From Chelonoidis abingdonii (lineage: Eukaryota > Chordata > Testudines > Testudinidae): a stretch of DNA of 64,000 nt. The DNA is taken from positions 178,895,283-178,959,282 of the forward strand of contig NC_133769.1 of assembly GCF_003597395.2 (NCBI RefSeq). Direction: 5' to 3'. The notes under the pieces are model-generated. The model worked only from the letters and a program-made list of their open reading frames with translations. It was not told the DNA's origin and made no database searches. A program made the position numbers and the translations under genes. This document shows positions 22,861-35,260 of this stretch, piece after piece (the stretch's first letter is position 1; each line of letters starts with the position of its first letter).

Positions 22861-24683
22861 AAGAGAGTGGCCCATTACAGACAGTTGACAAGAAGGTGTT
22901 AACTCTTGTGGACAGGATTATGATGTAGAATTATAGAAGCTGGAGACTGAAAAGACATAGTAGCATAGAGCAGGATAGTGTTCTCCCCACTCTCAGAGGT
23001 GAATGTGTTATTAGATTGATATTCCATTGTGTCTTGCCTACACCAAAGATGGTGAGTTAACCAGCTCTTGCTCTGCATTACCCTGGCTGAACTCTTAAGC
23101 TGCAAAGATCCTGTTTTTATGCAAATATCCTGAGAAGCGAACAGTCATGCTGGAGTGATCCAGAATATCAAACCTAAGCAGAATTTCTAATGAGCTGTAT
23201 TTTTCAGTTTGCCATGACATGTCAACCTCTCTCAACGAATGATTAAAACAATTTCTTTATTTGACTTTTGCATTTAGGATCTAAATTATTTTTGACAGCA
23301 TTTCAAACCCAGAGAGGGAGAGGGGGCATTTCTACCCACACTCTATGCTAAAATCCAGAAAGTACTGATTATCTTTCAGAGTTAAATGAGCCTAGTCCCC
23401 AGTTAGTGCCCAGGCTGGTGTGCAAGTTACCCCACTCCCCCCAGTTCTGCCAGTGCACTCAGTTGTGGCTTGAAGCCTCCTACTATTCCAATTGAGAGCC
23501 ATTCCTGATCAGACACTGGCAGTAATGCCAAACCGTGGTGCCGGTCTGAGGATTAGAATGGAGGCCAACAATCCTAAATTAGGGTCTGAACCCAGGTACT
23601 CAGAAGTGAATGGCCAAGTCTTGAGGCTGATGATCCCACTGAGACCTCTTTGAGTTACTCTTTATTTCCCACATGCATTGTAGGGAGTATTAGGCATACT
23701 TTTTGGCATTTCCAAACAGTAAATTAGCCATTAACATTTAAAAAATGTTCCCAATATGCTTTAAGAGCTGAATGCCAATGCTATCCTGTGCTGGTTCCCT
23801 TCTTCCTTTCAAACTATCATCTGGCCATTCCCAACTTCCTGTTACATTGCTGAGCTTCAAAACCTGGCTGCAGAAGGTCACTTTTGTCTCTGGTCTGAAG
23901 CATTGCTTAGGCTGGCGGAAATTTCCTGTCCTTTCGCTCACCGCTTGGCTGAGGTGCAGGAGTATATAAAAGCTACTCAGATAACTGCTGCCTAAGGCAA
24001 TGAGGGGGTGGGAGAAGAGTTCTCGGCATGTGAGGTTCTAAACTGCATCCTAAACTCACCACTAACCTCCTCCTCCTTGATTGAAGTTCAGTGCTAAGGT
24101 GGTATTAAGTCACTGAACTGTCAGTGAGGCTGTTTGTTGACAGTTGACAGAATGGAGGAATGAGGCTTATCCAGGGAGCCTTTTATTCCTTTTAAATCCT
24201 CTGTCTGAGTGTGTCTGTCAGTATGACGTGCCTAGCCGGAGTGGTGCTGTCAAAGCCAAAACTCTCCCTAGCAATCCTTCGTTCTCCTCAATAATAATAA
24301 TTAATACTAATACCAAAGTGATTAGCTGAAAACTGTTTCTTTCAGCTCTTTTCTCATCCTGTTCCTGGCCTGAGAAGAGTTTCAACCTTCAAACTCTACC
24401 ATCTTTGTACCAAGCTGCTAAAGCAGTCACAGGACACAACCTTCTGTAGCTACCACTCTTGAATTGTAACCCCTCTGGCTTGGGAGGGGTCAGATTACTG
24501 CAGAATGGTTTGAGTAACTTGTCCTTCAGTTTCAAGTCTTGAAGACTATTGCTGTGTGTAAATAGGATGTGAGGAGTGGTCTAGCTGTCTTGGATCTGTG
24601 GGGATTTAGTTCTCTCAAGGATTGCGGTGCTGGGTCTCATGGCCTCCCACAGTGGAACCAGAATTCTGTGCATTATATTTTTA

Positions 24684-24930
24684 GGCCTTATTTATACTGG
24701 AAATTTTAGGGAAATTTCCCACCATTGCTGGTGCTAGCAACCATGGCGGCAGTAGTGTAAACTAGCTTCTTGCATTTTTACCCTTGTCATCTAATCCTGT
24801 AAAAACCAATGATTAAAACAACTGATGTCTAGTCTACACCAGTGCTCCCAGGGTTGCTAGCACTGATGAAGCTGCACTAGTGATAGTAACTGCAGGAGAT
24901 TCCCTTAAGATTTCCAGTGTAGATGTAGCC
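24684..24930. mobile_element. Short TIR DNA element (MITE)
   Basis: Left end GGCCTTATTTATACTGGAAA and right end in reverse complement GGCTACATCTACACTGGAAA form an inverted pair. No clean target-site duplication was seen. The shared GGCC...TACACT core suggests the same broad superfamily as the Harbinger-like elements in this window. Confidence 0.6.
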
Positions 24931-25917
24931 AGATTAAGTGGAATTGCACTACCAAATGCTCCCAGAGACTTATTAGTGCACCTGGAGAGAAAAGGCACTA
25001 GGACTTATCTCCAAGCATTTCCACTAACGTGTTCTAGTGCCATGTTTTAGAGCTGGCTACATTTTAGACTTGCATTTTCTTCTCTGTCCCAATTATAGAC
25101 AATTACTATTTCTGAGATTAATACATCAACCACAAGATAAAGGAATAAAGAATAAATATGTTGAAAACAAAAACAAAATATTGGGATATCTAGTCAGAAA
25201 ATAGTAGGATGTTTGATGTTTTTCAAGTAACATTAAAAAAAAAAAAAGTAATATGGGAAAAATAAGTCTTGTCTTATTAGTAGAAAGCACTTATTTCCAT
25301 AACTAAAATTCAGTGCTGAGAGATTCTTACCATAGTATCTCAGTTCACAAGCCTGTAGTCTGCTGTCTCTGTAATCTAGTAGAGAACAAAGTCATGCAAC
25401 CTTGTCTCATCATATTCTGGGTCAGAACAACCATCTTCTCCAACCTTAGATTCAGCCGCTCAGCTCTTAAGCTATGAACTTTGAGAGATTCCAACTCCAT
25501 ATGGGTTGTACCACTTCACAGTTCAAGCTCAAAATTGCTTTTGGTACATGCATCTTTGGTTGTCATATTAACCAGCTAAACGTTCAAGGATGCTTGGTGG
25601 AGTTAACGCCAACACCTTGTCAAGGTTCTCCAGGGCCAAGGCAGGAGCTGGTATTGGGGATCTGTGGGGCGTGGGACAGTAACTGGGATGGGGTGGTGTC
25701 TGGGGATGGCCTGTTTTATCCTGGACAGGGAGAGGAGATGGGGTGTCTCTAGTCTCAGTCAGTTTGCAATTTGAGATTGAAGTGTCCTGAGCTCTCCAAG
25801 GAAACACAGAAGATGATTTAAAATCTGAGACTGAAACCTGCACACTTGGATGTTGGTGAACAGGCCAGGGAAGGAAACATTATTTCTCAGATGCCTCATC
25901 ATCTTGAGAGGCTTTGG

Positions 25918-26110
25918 ACCTGATTTTCTGAAGTGCTGGACTCTAGCAACACCAGCTAAAGTCCATGAGAGCTGAAAATCAAGCTCAACAAGTAAGTTCG
26001 ATATCTAAATAAAAGGCCACTTATGAAAATTTTGGTCTCTGGGACTTGCTGATGGTCACACAAATCTATGGCAGAGCCAGAGTCCAGGTTCCCAATCCCC
26101 TGATTTCACA
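25918..26110 (-). repeat. SINE-like interspersed repeat with MIR-like part
   Basis: Starts CCTGATTTTCTGAAGTGCTG, followed by CACTTATGAAAATTTTGGTC, then a block like GATGGTCACACAAATCTATG and GCAGAGCCAGAGTCCAGG. These follow the order of common reptile SINE and MIR antisense sequence. Diverged, with approximate limits. Confidence 0.5.
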
Positions 26111-26273
26111 AGTCTTCTATATTTAGCCCACATGCTTTTTATGTGTCATGTTTGATAGCTCCAGATATCAGGACTACACTTGGTTTTCACTGTTACCTTG
26201 AGGTGTTTGCTTTTTACTTGCTACTTTTAACATGATCTCTTGGCTTTCTTCCTACTTTCCCATTCCCTTGCAG

Positions 26274-26702
26274 AGCTGGACTACCAGATAGTTCTGAATG
26301 CTTCTAAAACACCTAAATTTTCAGATGACCCCACACAACTGGAGTGCAGGATCATGAATGCACAGAACACAGAAGCAAATGTACGTTTTACAGTCTCCTG
26401 GTACTACAGAATGCGCCTGCGCAGTGACGCTGTTGTGACGGATGAACTTCTTGCCACTATGGATGCAGACTGGACGTTGCTGGTTGGGGATAAGAGCAGA
26501 GAGAGGACCCAGAATGGGGAAATAATTTTCTCTAAACAGGCCGTGGATACTTTCAGTTTACGAATCCAGTGGACCTCTGAAGCAGACAGAGGGGATTATT
26601 ACTGTGTCGTCTCTGCCTGGGGCTGGCACCACAACAACAACAACTGGGTAAAGATCAAGGATGTGACTTCCATGCTGGTCAGTGTTTTCTGGGCTACCCA
26701 AG
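26274..26702 (+). CDS. PTGFRN: PTGFRN exon 5: Ig V-type domain 4
   Basis: A 429-bp exon (143 codons), the longest here, with acceptor CCCTTGCAG and donor GTAGGT, phase 1 at both ends. It opens ELDYQIVLNAS, which includes an NAS sequon. First Cys is in QLECRIMN, Trp in VSWYYRMRLR, and second Cys in GDYYCVVSAWGW. The segment ANVRFTVSWYYRM, and later DADWTLLVGDKS and GEIIFSKQAVDTFSLRIQ, are characteristic of PTGFRN. The FG loop contains a run of four Asn codons (AAC) after two His, about 26626-26643, so the loop reads HHNNNNW; this looks like a small coding microsatellite. No disruption is present. Confidence 0.96.
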
Positions 26703-27451
26703 GTAGGTACTTCACACTTACTGGTTTAAATCTCTTGCTGCTGGTAGCTGCTGATTTCTTAGCTTTCTCTTATATAGCGCCTGCCAGCCTAAAGTATTCC
26801 AGTGGGTTTTGGAAGCTACATATATATACATTTAGGATTTGTTTCATCCACTGCAGAATTGTAGCCCCTTCTGGAGTGAAAGGGAGCAACTACTTAATGG
26901 TACTAACAGTATCATGCAGTGTTTTGGAAAGGAAGTGAAGAATAACAGTGTATCCATCAAACTGCAGTGGGAATTTAGGAAGACAGAATGTAACTTTCAG
27001 AACTGGAATCAGGCCAGAGCACTGAGGTTATTGTGCCTTCTATTCAAAAGTCATGGTACACAAAGCATAAGCTGTCAGGATCTTTAGCTCCCACGTAAAG
27101 ATTTTTCCAGGATGCATCTCATTGCCAACAACTATGACATTCTCTCTGCCTCTGTAATGCCTTTATTGTTAAGCTGGTAACCTGTGCTTGATACTTTGTA
27201 AAGCCCAAAATGAAGACAGTCCATGCCTTGACAGGCTTACAGCCTGGAAACTGTAGTTTTCTCCACATCCTTTACCTGTAGGTGGTTGCCTTTAAGAAGG
27301 CACCACAGAGAAACTTGCAGGCATGCAAGGAACTGGCTTTTGAAAAATAATAGCCAAGTGTGAGAGCCATACAGTGCTGAAATTCTATTTAGAGCTGGTT
27401 TGCTGGAAGGAGGGTAACTGGATGGGCAAGACTTCGACTGTTCATCATTGA

Positions 27452-27610
27452 GGCCCTGTCTATGCGGGGGGCTAAAAAAAATTACCTCAGCTAATTCTAA
27501 AAACAGTTTAAAATGGGTTCAGACTGACTCCGTCTAGCTGGGTACTTTTGGGTCGGTCCAAAATATGTTTAAAACACAGTTTAACAACAGTGTTCCAGTT
27601 TAGATGTAGG
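27452..27610. mobile_element. Possible TIR element fragment
   Basis: Begins GGCCCTGTCTATGCGGGG, and a block ending CCAGTTTAGATGTAGG could be its inverted end. The match is poor and there is no target-site duplication. Low confidence. Confidence 0.3.
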
Positions 27611-28739
27611 ATCACTGAGTGGGGGCTTATACTAGAAGATAGCATTTAGGCAAAAGGCTTTTATAAACTTTCTCTTTGTTTAATGTGTGCATCTTGCAAA
27701 ATATTTTTGTTTAAACAGTCTGGTCCCCTCCACTCTTGATTGGCAAAGCCCTGTCTAAAACCCAGCTAGCTTGAACCAGTTTAAAACGGCGCAGGTCACA
27801 GCCTCAGACTAGAGAGAGACCAAAGGGAATCCCTACAGTGATTCAGCTCCAGCAAAGAGAAGATTTATAAGAATCATGCATAATGTTCAAAGCACGATTT
27901 GTAACTTGGCCTGGGAATGGAGAGGTTTAATCCTTGCAAGATCAGACAAGTTACCATGTTTCTCTAAAGCTTGCTTCTCCAGCAGTGATGCGATCTCATT
28001 CATAGGAAAGACCTCACATGGCAGTCAGTCTATCATTAATATGGCAGGCACTCAGTCTGATCGCTAGTAGTTGCAAACAGAAATACCAAGCACCATGTTA
28101 ATAGAAACATCTGATGAAGAGAACCTGCTTTTGTGGTACAAGGGATGTTGCCCCCAGGAAACTAAGCTGTATGCCACAACATGCAGCATGTATGTGTGCC
28201 ATGTATAACAGTCTTCTGTTCAGCTGAGGCAACCTGGAGCTATGAGATGTCTTTGCCCATGTTAATTTCTGTGGAAAAAATTGTGGTAGGTGTAAATATT
28301 CCTGTTTCTGGTACTCTTTGAAACTTTCTGCTAGTTTCGCTATGTTCACTGATATGGAAGTGTAACTATTGTAGCCCAAGTGCCAAAGGGTTTTCTAAAT
28401 GAGACATTTACTGGAAAAGAGTGGGGCCTGATGTGCACCAGCATTGTAGTCAGCAGCCACAAAAGCGTTAAGCTGCCACGTGCTTTTCTATTCCTTGTGC
28501 TAATTGGTTTAACAAGAATCTGTGGTGATTTTGAGTTCCTGGCTGTTCCCAAGCCTAATAAAAAGAGGGAAGCCTACCTCCTGGGTGCTTGCCTAAAGAG
28601 AGAACCTTTTGCATGTCCCCTTGGAAGCCAAAAGTTGGCCTGTTCTAAATACAGCTTGTGCCCCCACTGCGGTTTTTCTGAGATTCTCTCACGGTTAGCA
28701 ATGCTACCCTGGTGCAAGTGCAACATTGAGAGAATTTGA

Positions 28740-30867
28740 GGGTACATCTACACTACAGGATTATTCCGATTTTTACATAAATCGGTTTTCTAAACCAGAT
28801 TGTATAAAGTCGAGTGCACGCGGCCACACAAAGCACAATAATTTGGTGGTGTGCGTCAATGTACCGAGGCTAGTGTCGATTTCTGGAGCATTGCACTGTG
28901 GGTAGCTGTCCTGTAGCTATCCTATAGTTCCCACAGTCACCCCTGCCCATTGGAATTCTGGGTTGAGATTCCAATGCATGATGGTGCAAAAACAGTGTCG
29001 CGGGTGATTCTGGGTAAATGTCGTCACTCATTCCTTCCTCTGTGAAAGCAATGGCAGACAATCATTTCGCACCCTTTTTCCCTGGATTGCACTGGCAGAT
29101 GCCATAGTGTGGCAACCAAGGAGCCCGTTTTGCCTTTTGTCACTGTCACCGTATGTGTACTGGATGCCGTTGACAGAGACGGTACTGCAGCACTACACAG
29201 CAGCATTCATTTGCCTTTGCAAGATAGCAGAGACGGTTACGAGTCGTTCTGTACCGTCTGCTGCGCCATTGTAAATTGATGATGAGAGGACGGTTATCGG
29301 TCGTTCTGTACTGTCTGCTGCTGTTGTGGGTGCTCCTAGCTGACCTTCGCTGAGGTCGGCCGGGGGTGCAAAAACAAAAATAGGAATGACCCCCAAGTCA
29401 TTCCCTCCTTTATGTTGTGTCAGTCCTGCCTAGAATATGGGGCAAGTGTACTAGAGAACCACTGTATCAGAGAATCAGAGAGCACAGCCTCTCCGTGTCA
29501 GATCCCACAGAAATGATGAGCTGCATGCCATTCTAGGGGGTGTCCCTGCAACAACCCCACCNNNNNNNNNNNNNNNNNNNNNNNNNNNNNNNNNNNNNNN
29601 NNNNNNNNNNNNNNNNNNNNNNNNNNNNNNNNNNNNNNNNNNNNNNNNNNNNNNNNNNNNNNNNNNNNNNNNNNNNNNNNNNNNNNNNNNNNNNNNNNNN
29701 NNNNNNNNNNNNNNNNNNNNNNNNNNNNNNNNNNNNNNNNNNNNNNNNNNNNNNNNNNNNNNNNNNNNNNNNNNNNNNNNNNNNNNNNNNNNNNNNNNNN
29801 NNNNNNNNNNNNNNNNNNNNNNNNNNNNNNNNNNNNNNNNNNNNNNNNNNNNNNNNNNNNNNNNNNNNNNNNNNNNNNNNNNNNNNNNNNNNNNNNNNNN
29901 NNNNNNNNNNNNNNNNNNNNNNNNNNNNNNNNNNNNNNNNNNNNNNNNNNNNNNNNNNNNNNNNNNNNNNNNNNNNNNNNNNNNNNNNNNNNNNNNNNNN
30001 NNNNNNNNNNNNNNNNNNNNNNNNNNNNNNNNNNNNNNNNNNNNNNNNNNNNNNNNNNNNNNNNNNNNNNNNNNNNNNNNNNNNNNNNNNNNNNNNNNNN
30101 NNNNNNNNNNNNNNNNNNNNNNNNNNNNNNNNNNNNNNNNNNNNNNNNNNNNNNNNNNNNNNNNNNNNNNNNNNNNNNNNNNNNNNNNNNNNNNNNNNNN
30201 NNNNNNNNNNNNNNNNNNNNNNNNNNNNNNNNNNNNNNNNNNNNNNNNNNNNNNNNNNNNNNNNNNNNNNNNNNNNNNNNNNNNNNNNNNNNNNNNNNNN
30301 NNNNNNNNNNNNNNNNNNNNNNNNNNNNNNNNNNNNNNNNNNNNNNNNNNNNNNNNNNNNNNNNNNNNNNNNNNNNNNNNNNNNNNNNNNNNNNNNNNNN
30401 NNNNNNNNNNNNNNNNNNNNNNNNNNNNNNNNNNNNNNNNNNNNNNNNNNNNNNNNNNNNNNNNNNNNNNNNNNNNNNNNNNNNNNNNNNNNNNNNNNNN
30501 NNNNNNCCACCCGTGCTGATCAGAGCTCCACGCTGGGCAAACAGGAAATGTAATTCAAAAGTTCAGGGGGCTTTTCCTGTCTACCTGGCCAGTGCATCCG
30601 AGTTCGGATTGCTGTCCAGAGCAGTCACAATGGTGCACTGTGGGATACCGCCCGGAGACCAATACCGTCAATTTTGTGGCCACACTAACCCTAATCTGAT
30701 ATGATAATACCGATTTCAGCGCTACTCCTCTCGTCGGGGAGGAGTACAGAAACCGGTTTAAAGAGCCCTTTATATCGATATAAAGGGCCTCGTTGTGTGG
30801 ACAGGTGCAGGGTTAAATTGGTTTAATGCTGCTAAAATCGGTATAAACGCATAGTGTAGACCAGGCC
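28740..30867 (+). mobile_element. Large TIR DNA element (Harbinger-like) interrupted by assembly gap
   Basis: Left end GGGTACATCTACACTACAGG and right end in reverse complement GGCCTGGTCTACACTATGCG are inverted, and TGA lies just outside both ends (28737-28739 and 30868-30870), a 3-bp duplication. The right half contains AAGAGCCCTTTATATCGATA followed by TAAAGGGCC, a palindrome. The interior left of the gap contains repeated GACGGT(T)A..GTCGTTCTGTAC units near 29232 and 29290. No intact gene is visible in what is sequenced. Assignment to Harbinger-like is inferred from the 3-bp duplication and the shared terminal GTCTACACTA. The end is the same as that starting at 63767 on the other strand. Confidence 0.75.
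29562..30506. other. Assembly gap (945 N)
   Basis: An unbroken run of N. Apparent long open frames across it are artefacts. The gap is wholly inside the repeat element at 28740-30867, so a multi-copy repeat probably caused it. Confidence 1.
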
Positions 30868-31641
30868 TGAGAGTCAGTGCAGTTTGGGAAAGACACGTGT
30901 TTGTCCATGCTTTACAGAAAGGAGGGAAGACTTTGTTCTGCATTCATTGATCCATTGGGATTCATGGGTGTTCAGTTCCTTGCTTGAAATGTAAAAGCCA
31001 CATGTAGAGATTGAGGACTCTTCTTTTGGCTTGTCTTATGCAGTAACTGTCTTGTTTGTCCATTAATGTACGATTGTTAATCCACCTTGTTCATTCTCAG
31101 GAGACGGATATAGCTTAAAGGCTTTTCTGCTTGCTCAGCTTTGCAGATAGAGCCAGTCATTAAGATACGTCATGACTGGTTTCTGACATAGTCTGTGTAA
31201 AGTTCTTCTGTTTGTTTTGAAGGCATCTTAGCTAGATCTAACATCACTTCACTTTTATTTATTTTTATTTCAACACTGAATATAACTTTTATGTAAACAA
31301 ACAAACATGCTACTAATGGTACCTGAGGTTTAATACCAAAGAAATCTGACAGTGAGATTTACTACTTTCATCACAGCTGCTTGCGTATAAACAAAGTTGT
31401 CTGCTTGCATGGAGATTCCAGGCTGGTCTGGATGTCATGCCTGACCCAATGCTGTTGAATTTGGGTTTGCAGCACTGTATGGGAATGTTTGAATAAGAGA
31501 GAACTTTTCCTTTCAATTGTATTGTTCTGTAGACATCCACACATTCTACAAACACTATCGGGCCTTGTAAAACCCTCCATTTCTTATACAAAATCTAAAT
31601 ATATGGCCTAAAATTAATTGATTTTTTTGCTTGGCCTGAAG

Positions 31642-31889
31642 CAGGGCTGGTTCCAGCATTTTTGCCGCCCCAAACGGTGTGGGTGGCGGGGGAAGCTGCG
31701 ACAGGCGGCACTTTGCAGCTCTACTACCGCCGCTTCATTCTTCGGTGGCTATTCGGAGGCAAGTCCTTCCCTCCAAGAAGGACTGAGGGACCCGCTGCCA
31801 AATTGCCACCGAAGAGCCGGACATGCCATCCATTTCTGTTGGCTGCCCCAAGCACATGCTTGCTGTGCTGGTGCCTGGAGCCGGCCCTG
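31642..31889. mobile_element. Non-autonomous hAT element (MITE), 248 bp
   Basis: Left end CAGGGCTGGTTCCAGCATTT and right end in reverse complement CAGGGCCGGCTCCAGGCACC. A perfect 8-bp duplication GCCTGAAG flanks it (31634-31641 and 31890-31897). No coding capacity. Confidence 0.93.
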
Positions 31890-32893
31890 GCCTGAAGTCC
31901 CATGCAGCGATCACCCGGGTTTACACTGGGAGCAGAAGCTGCATGATTCTTGTGCTTCAGAAATAACTGAAAATAGAAGTGAAAAAAAATGGTGACCCTT
32001 TCACAGCTCTTCTTGATACTTGCTAGTGTAGGACAGATTCACGAGAATTAGGAGTTGATACTCTTCACTTGTAGACTGTCCATTGGAAATGCTTGTATAG
32101 TGATTACCCTTACTTTTAACCTTCCAATTTGCCTTAGATAACAGTACCTTGGTGTTTGCAGCACCACCTAGAGGGGGGATAGTGCAAATATTGAGGTAGT
32201 GCAACTTAAGGTAACTGCATTAAACGCTAATCCTGTCAGAACATCTGTTCTAGCTATAACCTCCCTTTTTTCTGGTTTTGTCAGGGTGGGGATTGGTGAA
32301 ATAGTGCATTTTTTCCCCTTTGTTTCTGAACTCTCCCTCCCTTATAACCATCTGTCTTTTCAGTATTGTTATTATGGCCACATTTTAAAGTGATCATTCT
32401 CTTTGAAATCTTGTCTTCAGTCATTACCCAAAAGTATATTCTGTACTGTTTGCTAAGGCCTTGAAAAAGTGTACGTTAAACAGTAGGAGCAACAAAGGAA
32501 TACTGTAACTTACAGAATTGAAACAGCCAGTCACACAAGTCAGGAAGTACTGCAAGACTGAAGGGAATAATTTGGCTAGGATTTCTTTTGCCTTTGGCCT
32601 TGGTCTGTTTGAAGTCACACCCAGACAGACAGTAAGTTGAGAGTGTATTCTTGTAGTTTCCTTCCGGGATCTTATCTGTTAAGTTTTTTGTTCTTCTAAC
32701 AACATAAACTATGCCCAGTTGTGCCCTTTGTATATGTAGGTATTGGGTGGATTTCTGTTGCACTTTTGACTCTTTTCGTTAATTGAAGGTTCCAGGAGTC
32801 TAACTTCAAAGATGAGTTTGTGGGACTACTGCAGATAGGAGGAGATGCATACTCTAGAAGGATTCAGGTTACAGTGCTTGAAGAAAGTTCCTC

Positions 32894-32916
32894 TTTTTTT
32901 TTTTTTTTTTTTTTTT
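32894..32916. repeat. Poly-T tract (23 nt)
   Basis: An uninterrupted T run. No associated retroposon body was recognised. Confidence 0.95.
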
Positions 32917-33263
32917 AAACCTTTTTGGCCAGTCTTTCTTTAAAAGTTAGTAAGTTGCACTATTGCTTAGTATTAGAAAATGTGAAGGAATGTTTTCCCC
33001 GTTTCATTCTTTACTTAACTTCTGAAGCATTCTCTAAGTACCAAATAATCTTTGATTTTTCTGTAACCTGCACAACTACTACTGGCTGGCCTGTCCAGAG
33101 GGAAATGTTGATGATGGTGCTGTTCTGTAGCTTGTGTGCTGTGTGCAATGAGAGAGAAAAGCAGTATTTCACAGATCACATTAATAGGGCCCCCTAGTCT
33201 TTCCCCAGTAGCAATTGATGGAGAGTGGTTTTGGGGAGAGCTTTCTGTTTTGATCACTAAAGA

Positions 33264-33445
33264 CATACTATTGGCCATACTGGGTCAAATCAATGGTCCA
33301 TCCAGCCCAGTATCCAGTGGTCCGGGCCAGATGCTTCAGAGGGAATGAACAGAACAGGGCAGTTTTTCTGTGATCTAGATTCTGGCAGTTAAAATGAGTC
33401 CTATTTTAGCCTAAATCCATACCTGGCTACATTGATGATCCCAGC
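33264..33445 (-). mobile_element. CR1 LINE 3' end, antisense
   Basis: Contains the typical antisense 3' block: GGCCATACTGGGTCAAATCA, GGTCCATCCAGCCCAGTATC, and GATGCTTCAGAGGGAATGAA. Truncated and diverged. Confidence 0.75.
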
Positions 33446-33586
33446 TATGGCAGTGAGTGGGGTACAGTTAGTTGCATAAATTAGTGTCAAAAATATTGAT
33501 GTCTTGTATTAGGGATGCAGAAATGCTCACTCTTTTTTCCCTTATGTGACCTTTCCTTGCTCCTATTCAGCAATAACTGTCTAAGC

Positions 33587-33907
33587 CAGTGGTGGGCAAC
33601 CTATGGACTGTCAGAGTAATCCGCTGGTGGGCTGTGAGACAGTGTTTTTACATTGACCATCCACAAGCATGGTCGCCCCTGGCTCCCAGTGGCCGTGGTT
33701 CGCTGTTCCCAGCCAATGACAGCTGAGGAGATTTGGCGTGGGCCCCAGGGACATACTGGCCGCTGCTTCCCGCAGCTTTCATAGGCCAGGAACGGTGAAC
33801 TGCTGCCACTTGGAGCTGCGGGTAGCCATACCTGCGGATGGTCAATGTAAACACTGTCTCAGCCTGCCAGTGGATTATCCTGATGGGCCACAGGTTGCCC
33901 ACCACTG
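33587..33907. mobile_element. Non-autonomous hAT element (MITE), 321 bp
   Basis: Left end CAGTGGTGGGCAACCTATGG and right end in reverse complement CAGTGGTGGGCAACCTGTGG. The 8-bp flanks are GTCTAAGC and GTCTAAAC, one mismatch. Interior arms such as CATTGACCATCCACAAGC and its inverted partner GCGGATGGTCAATG make it partly palindromic. Confidence 0.92.
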
Positions 33908-34699
33908 GTCTAAACACATGTATGTTTCCTGGTGATCCCTGCTGTGCTTTCATTTCCTCTTTCTTCGGAAGCAGTCCCCTTATGATCCTTAAGCTTGGAT
34001 GAATAAGAAGGTGGATAAACTTGGCTAGATTGAGAATACTGGCTTTGTGTCCCCGCCTATGGCAGCGAGGTACCAAAGGCCATGAAGTGGGATGGAGATA
34101 AAGGCAGGCTGGAGTGCCCTATAGAGCAGAACAGAGCTACCTTAATGTAAAATCTAAATAGGACATTTCCTGGGAAGGGAAATGATTCTCGTGAAGTCCT
34201 GGCGATGACTGAGTCGTTCCAATTGGAGAGGTTGTTCTCTACCCTTTCCTTGTCACCTCTGAGATCAGAGCATCATTGTAAGAACTGTTTTAAAGTGGTC
34301 TTGTTCTAGGAGGCTCAGATGTTCTCATGAAGGGGATTGTTCATAGACAAAGCGGGGTTCCATATAAATCAGAGGGCCATGGTGATTCAATATTGCAAAT
34401 GTATATTGCATGTTTATGAAAAATCCCTCTGTGTATTAGGTCCTAGAATTGACTTGTCCGACTCTCCAAATGCAAAACAAAAAGCTTCCCACCCATCTCT
34501 GAAAATCAGTTCCTCCCACTGTATCCTGTGTGTGCAAAAGCCTGATTGAAGATATGGGATTTGCAGCATGTCCTGACTGTCAGCCAGCTCCAGTTCTATC
34601 AGATGAATTGGAAAAGTGAATCTGAGTAAGGCCTTTTGCTGAAAATGCTTTTCCACAGTAAGTCCTCAAGACATAAACTGCGGATTGTCAACTTGAGTC

Positions 34700-35260
34700 T
34701 TCCAGCTGATTTCAGTTCCCAGCATGAAGCATTTATAAAACAGCTAGGACCTAAAACATACTAGGCTTTATAGTTTAAACCTAAAATCTTGAATTGTACC
34801 CAAAAACTAGTTGAAAGCTAGCACAGATTATGAAGCAAGTGTAATATGCTCCATGCATGAAACATTGAGTAGTGCAGCCCCAAGAATAGTTCACTGCAGT
34901 AATCTAATATGAAGGTGAAAAAGGTGTGGATAGCTGTAGCAACGTGCTTATAAAGTGCAGATCGATAAGAGCATGCTCAGATACTACTGTTTCCTGGAAT
35001 TCCAGAAGTAACTCAAGGTTCAGTAGGATCAGCAGGCTGTGAACCTTAATAAAAAGCAGATGTATCCCTTCTCTCATGAGAACCAATATTGCCTCTGCCA
35101 TCTGACTGCTTCCCTCATCCAGTCAGCATCACTCCTGTCTTATCTGGACTGAGCCACAGCCAGTTAGCTCTGATTCAGGCCCTGGTCTCAGACAGGCATT
35201 GAGAAAGTCGAGAGAGCACCATTTGGGGCATGAAAAGGAGATACGGAGCTGAGTGGTGTC
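34700..35260. repeat. LINE-like interspersed repeat, family not assigned
   Basis: Ordered motifs such as AATCTTGAATTGTACCC, AGCAAGTGTAATATGCTCC, a TCACTGCAGTAATCTAA block and ATCTGGACTGAGCCACAGCC recall a widespread vertebrate interspersed sequence. The frame is broken throughout. Recognition is from memory. Confidence 0.45.

Larger units (their letters stand above)
21284..26273 (+). other. PTGFRN: PTGFRN intron 4
   Basis: Phase-1 intron of about 5 kb, donor GTGAGT, acceptor TTGCAG. Contains a hAT MITE (22058-22477), a dispersed repeat (about 22596-22860), a TIR element (24684-24930), a short poly-A run near 25230, and a composite SINE-like repeat (25918-26110). The stretch 22861-24683 and 24931-25917 shows nothing I can support. 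Confidence 0.88.

Noticed and set aside
26703..26938. In-frame continuation of the exon 5 frame into the intron
   Set aside because: The donor GTAGGT at 26703 and the phase-1 match to exon 6 show the coding sequence ends at 26702. Human homology also stops there.
29533..30553. Open frames of more than 300 codons on both strands
   Set aside because: They are almost entirely made of unknown residues from the N gap.
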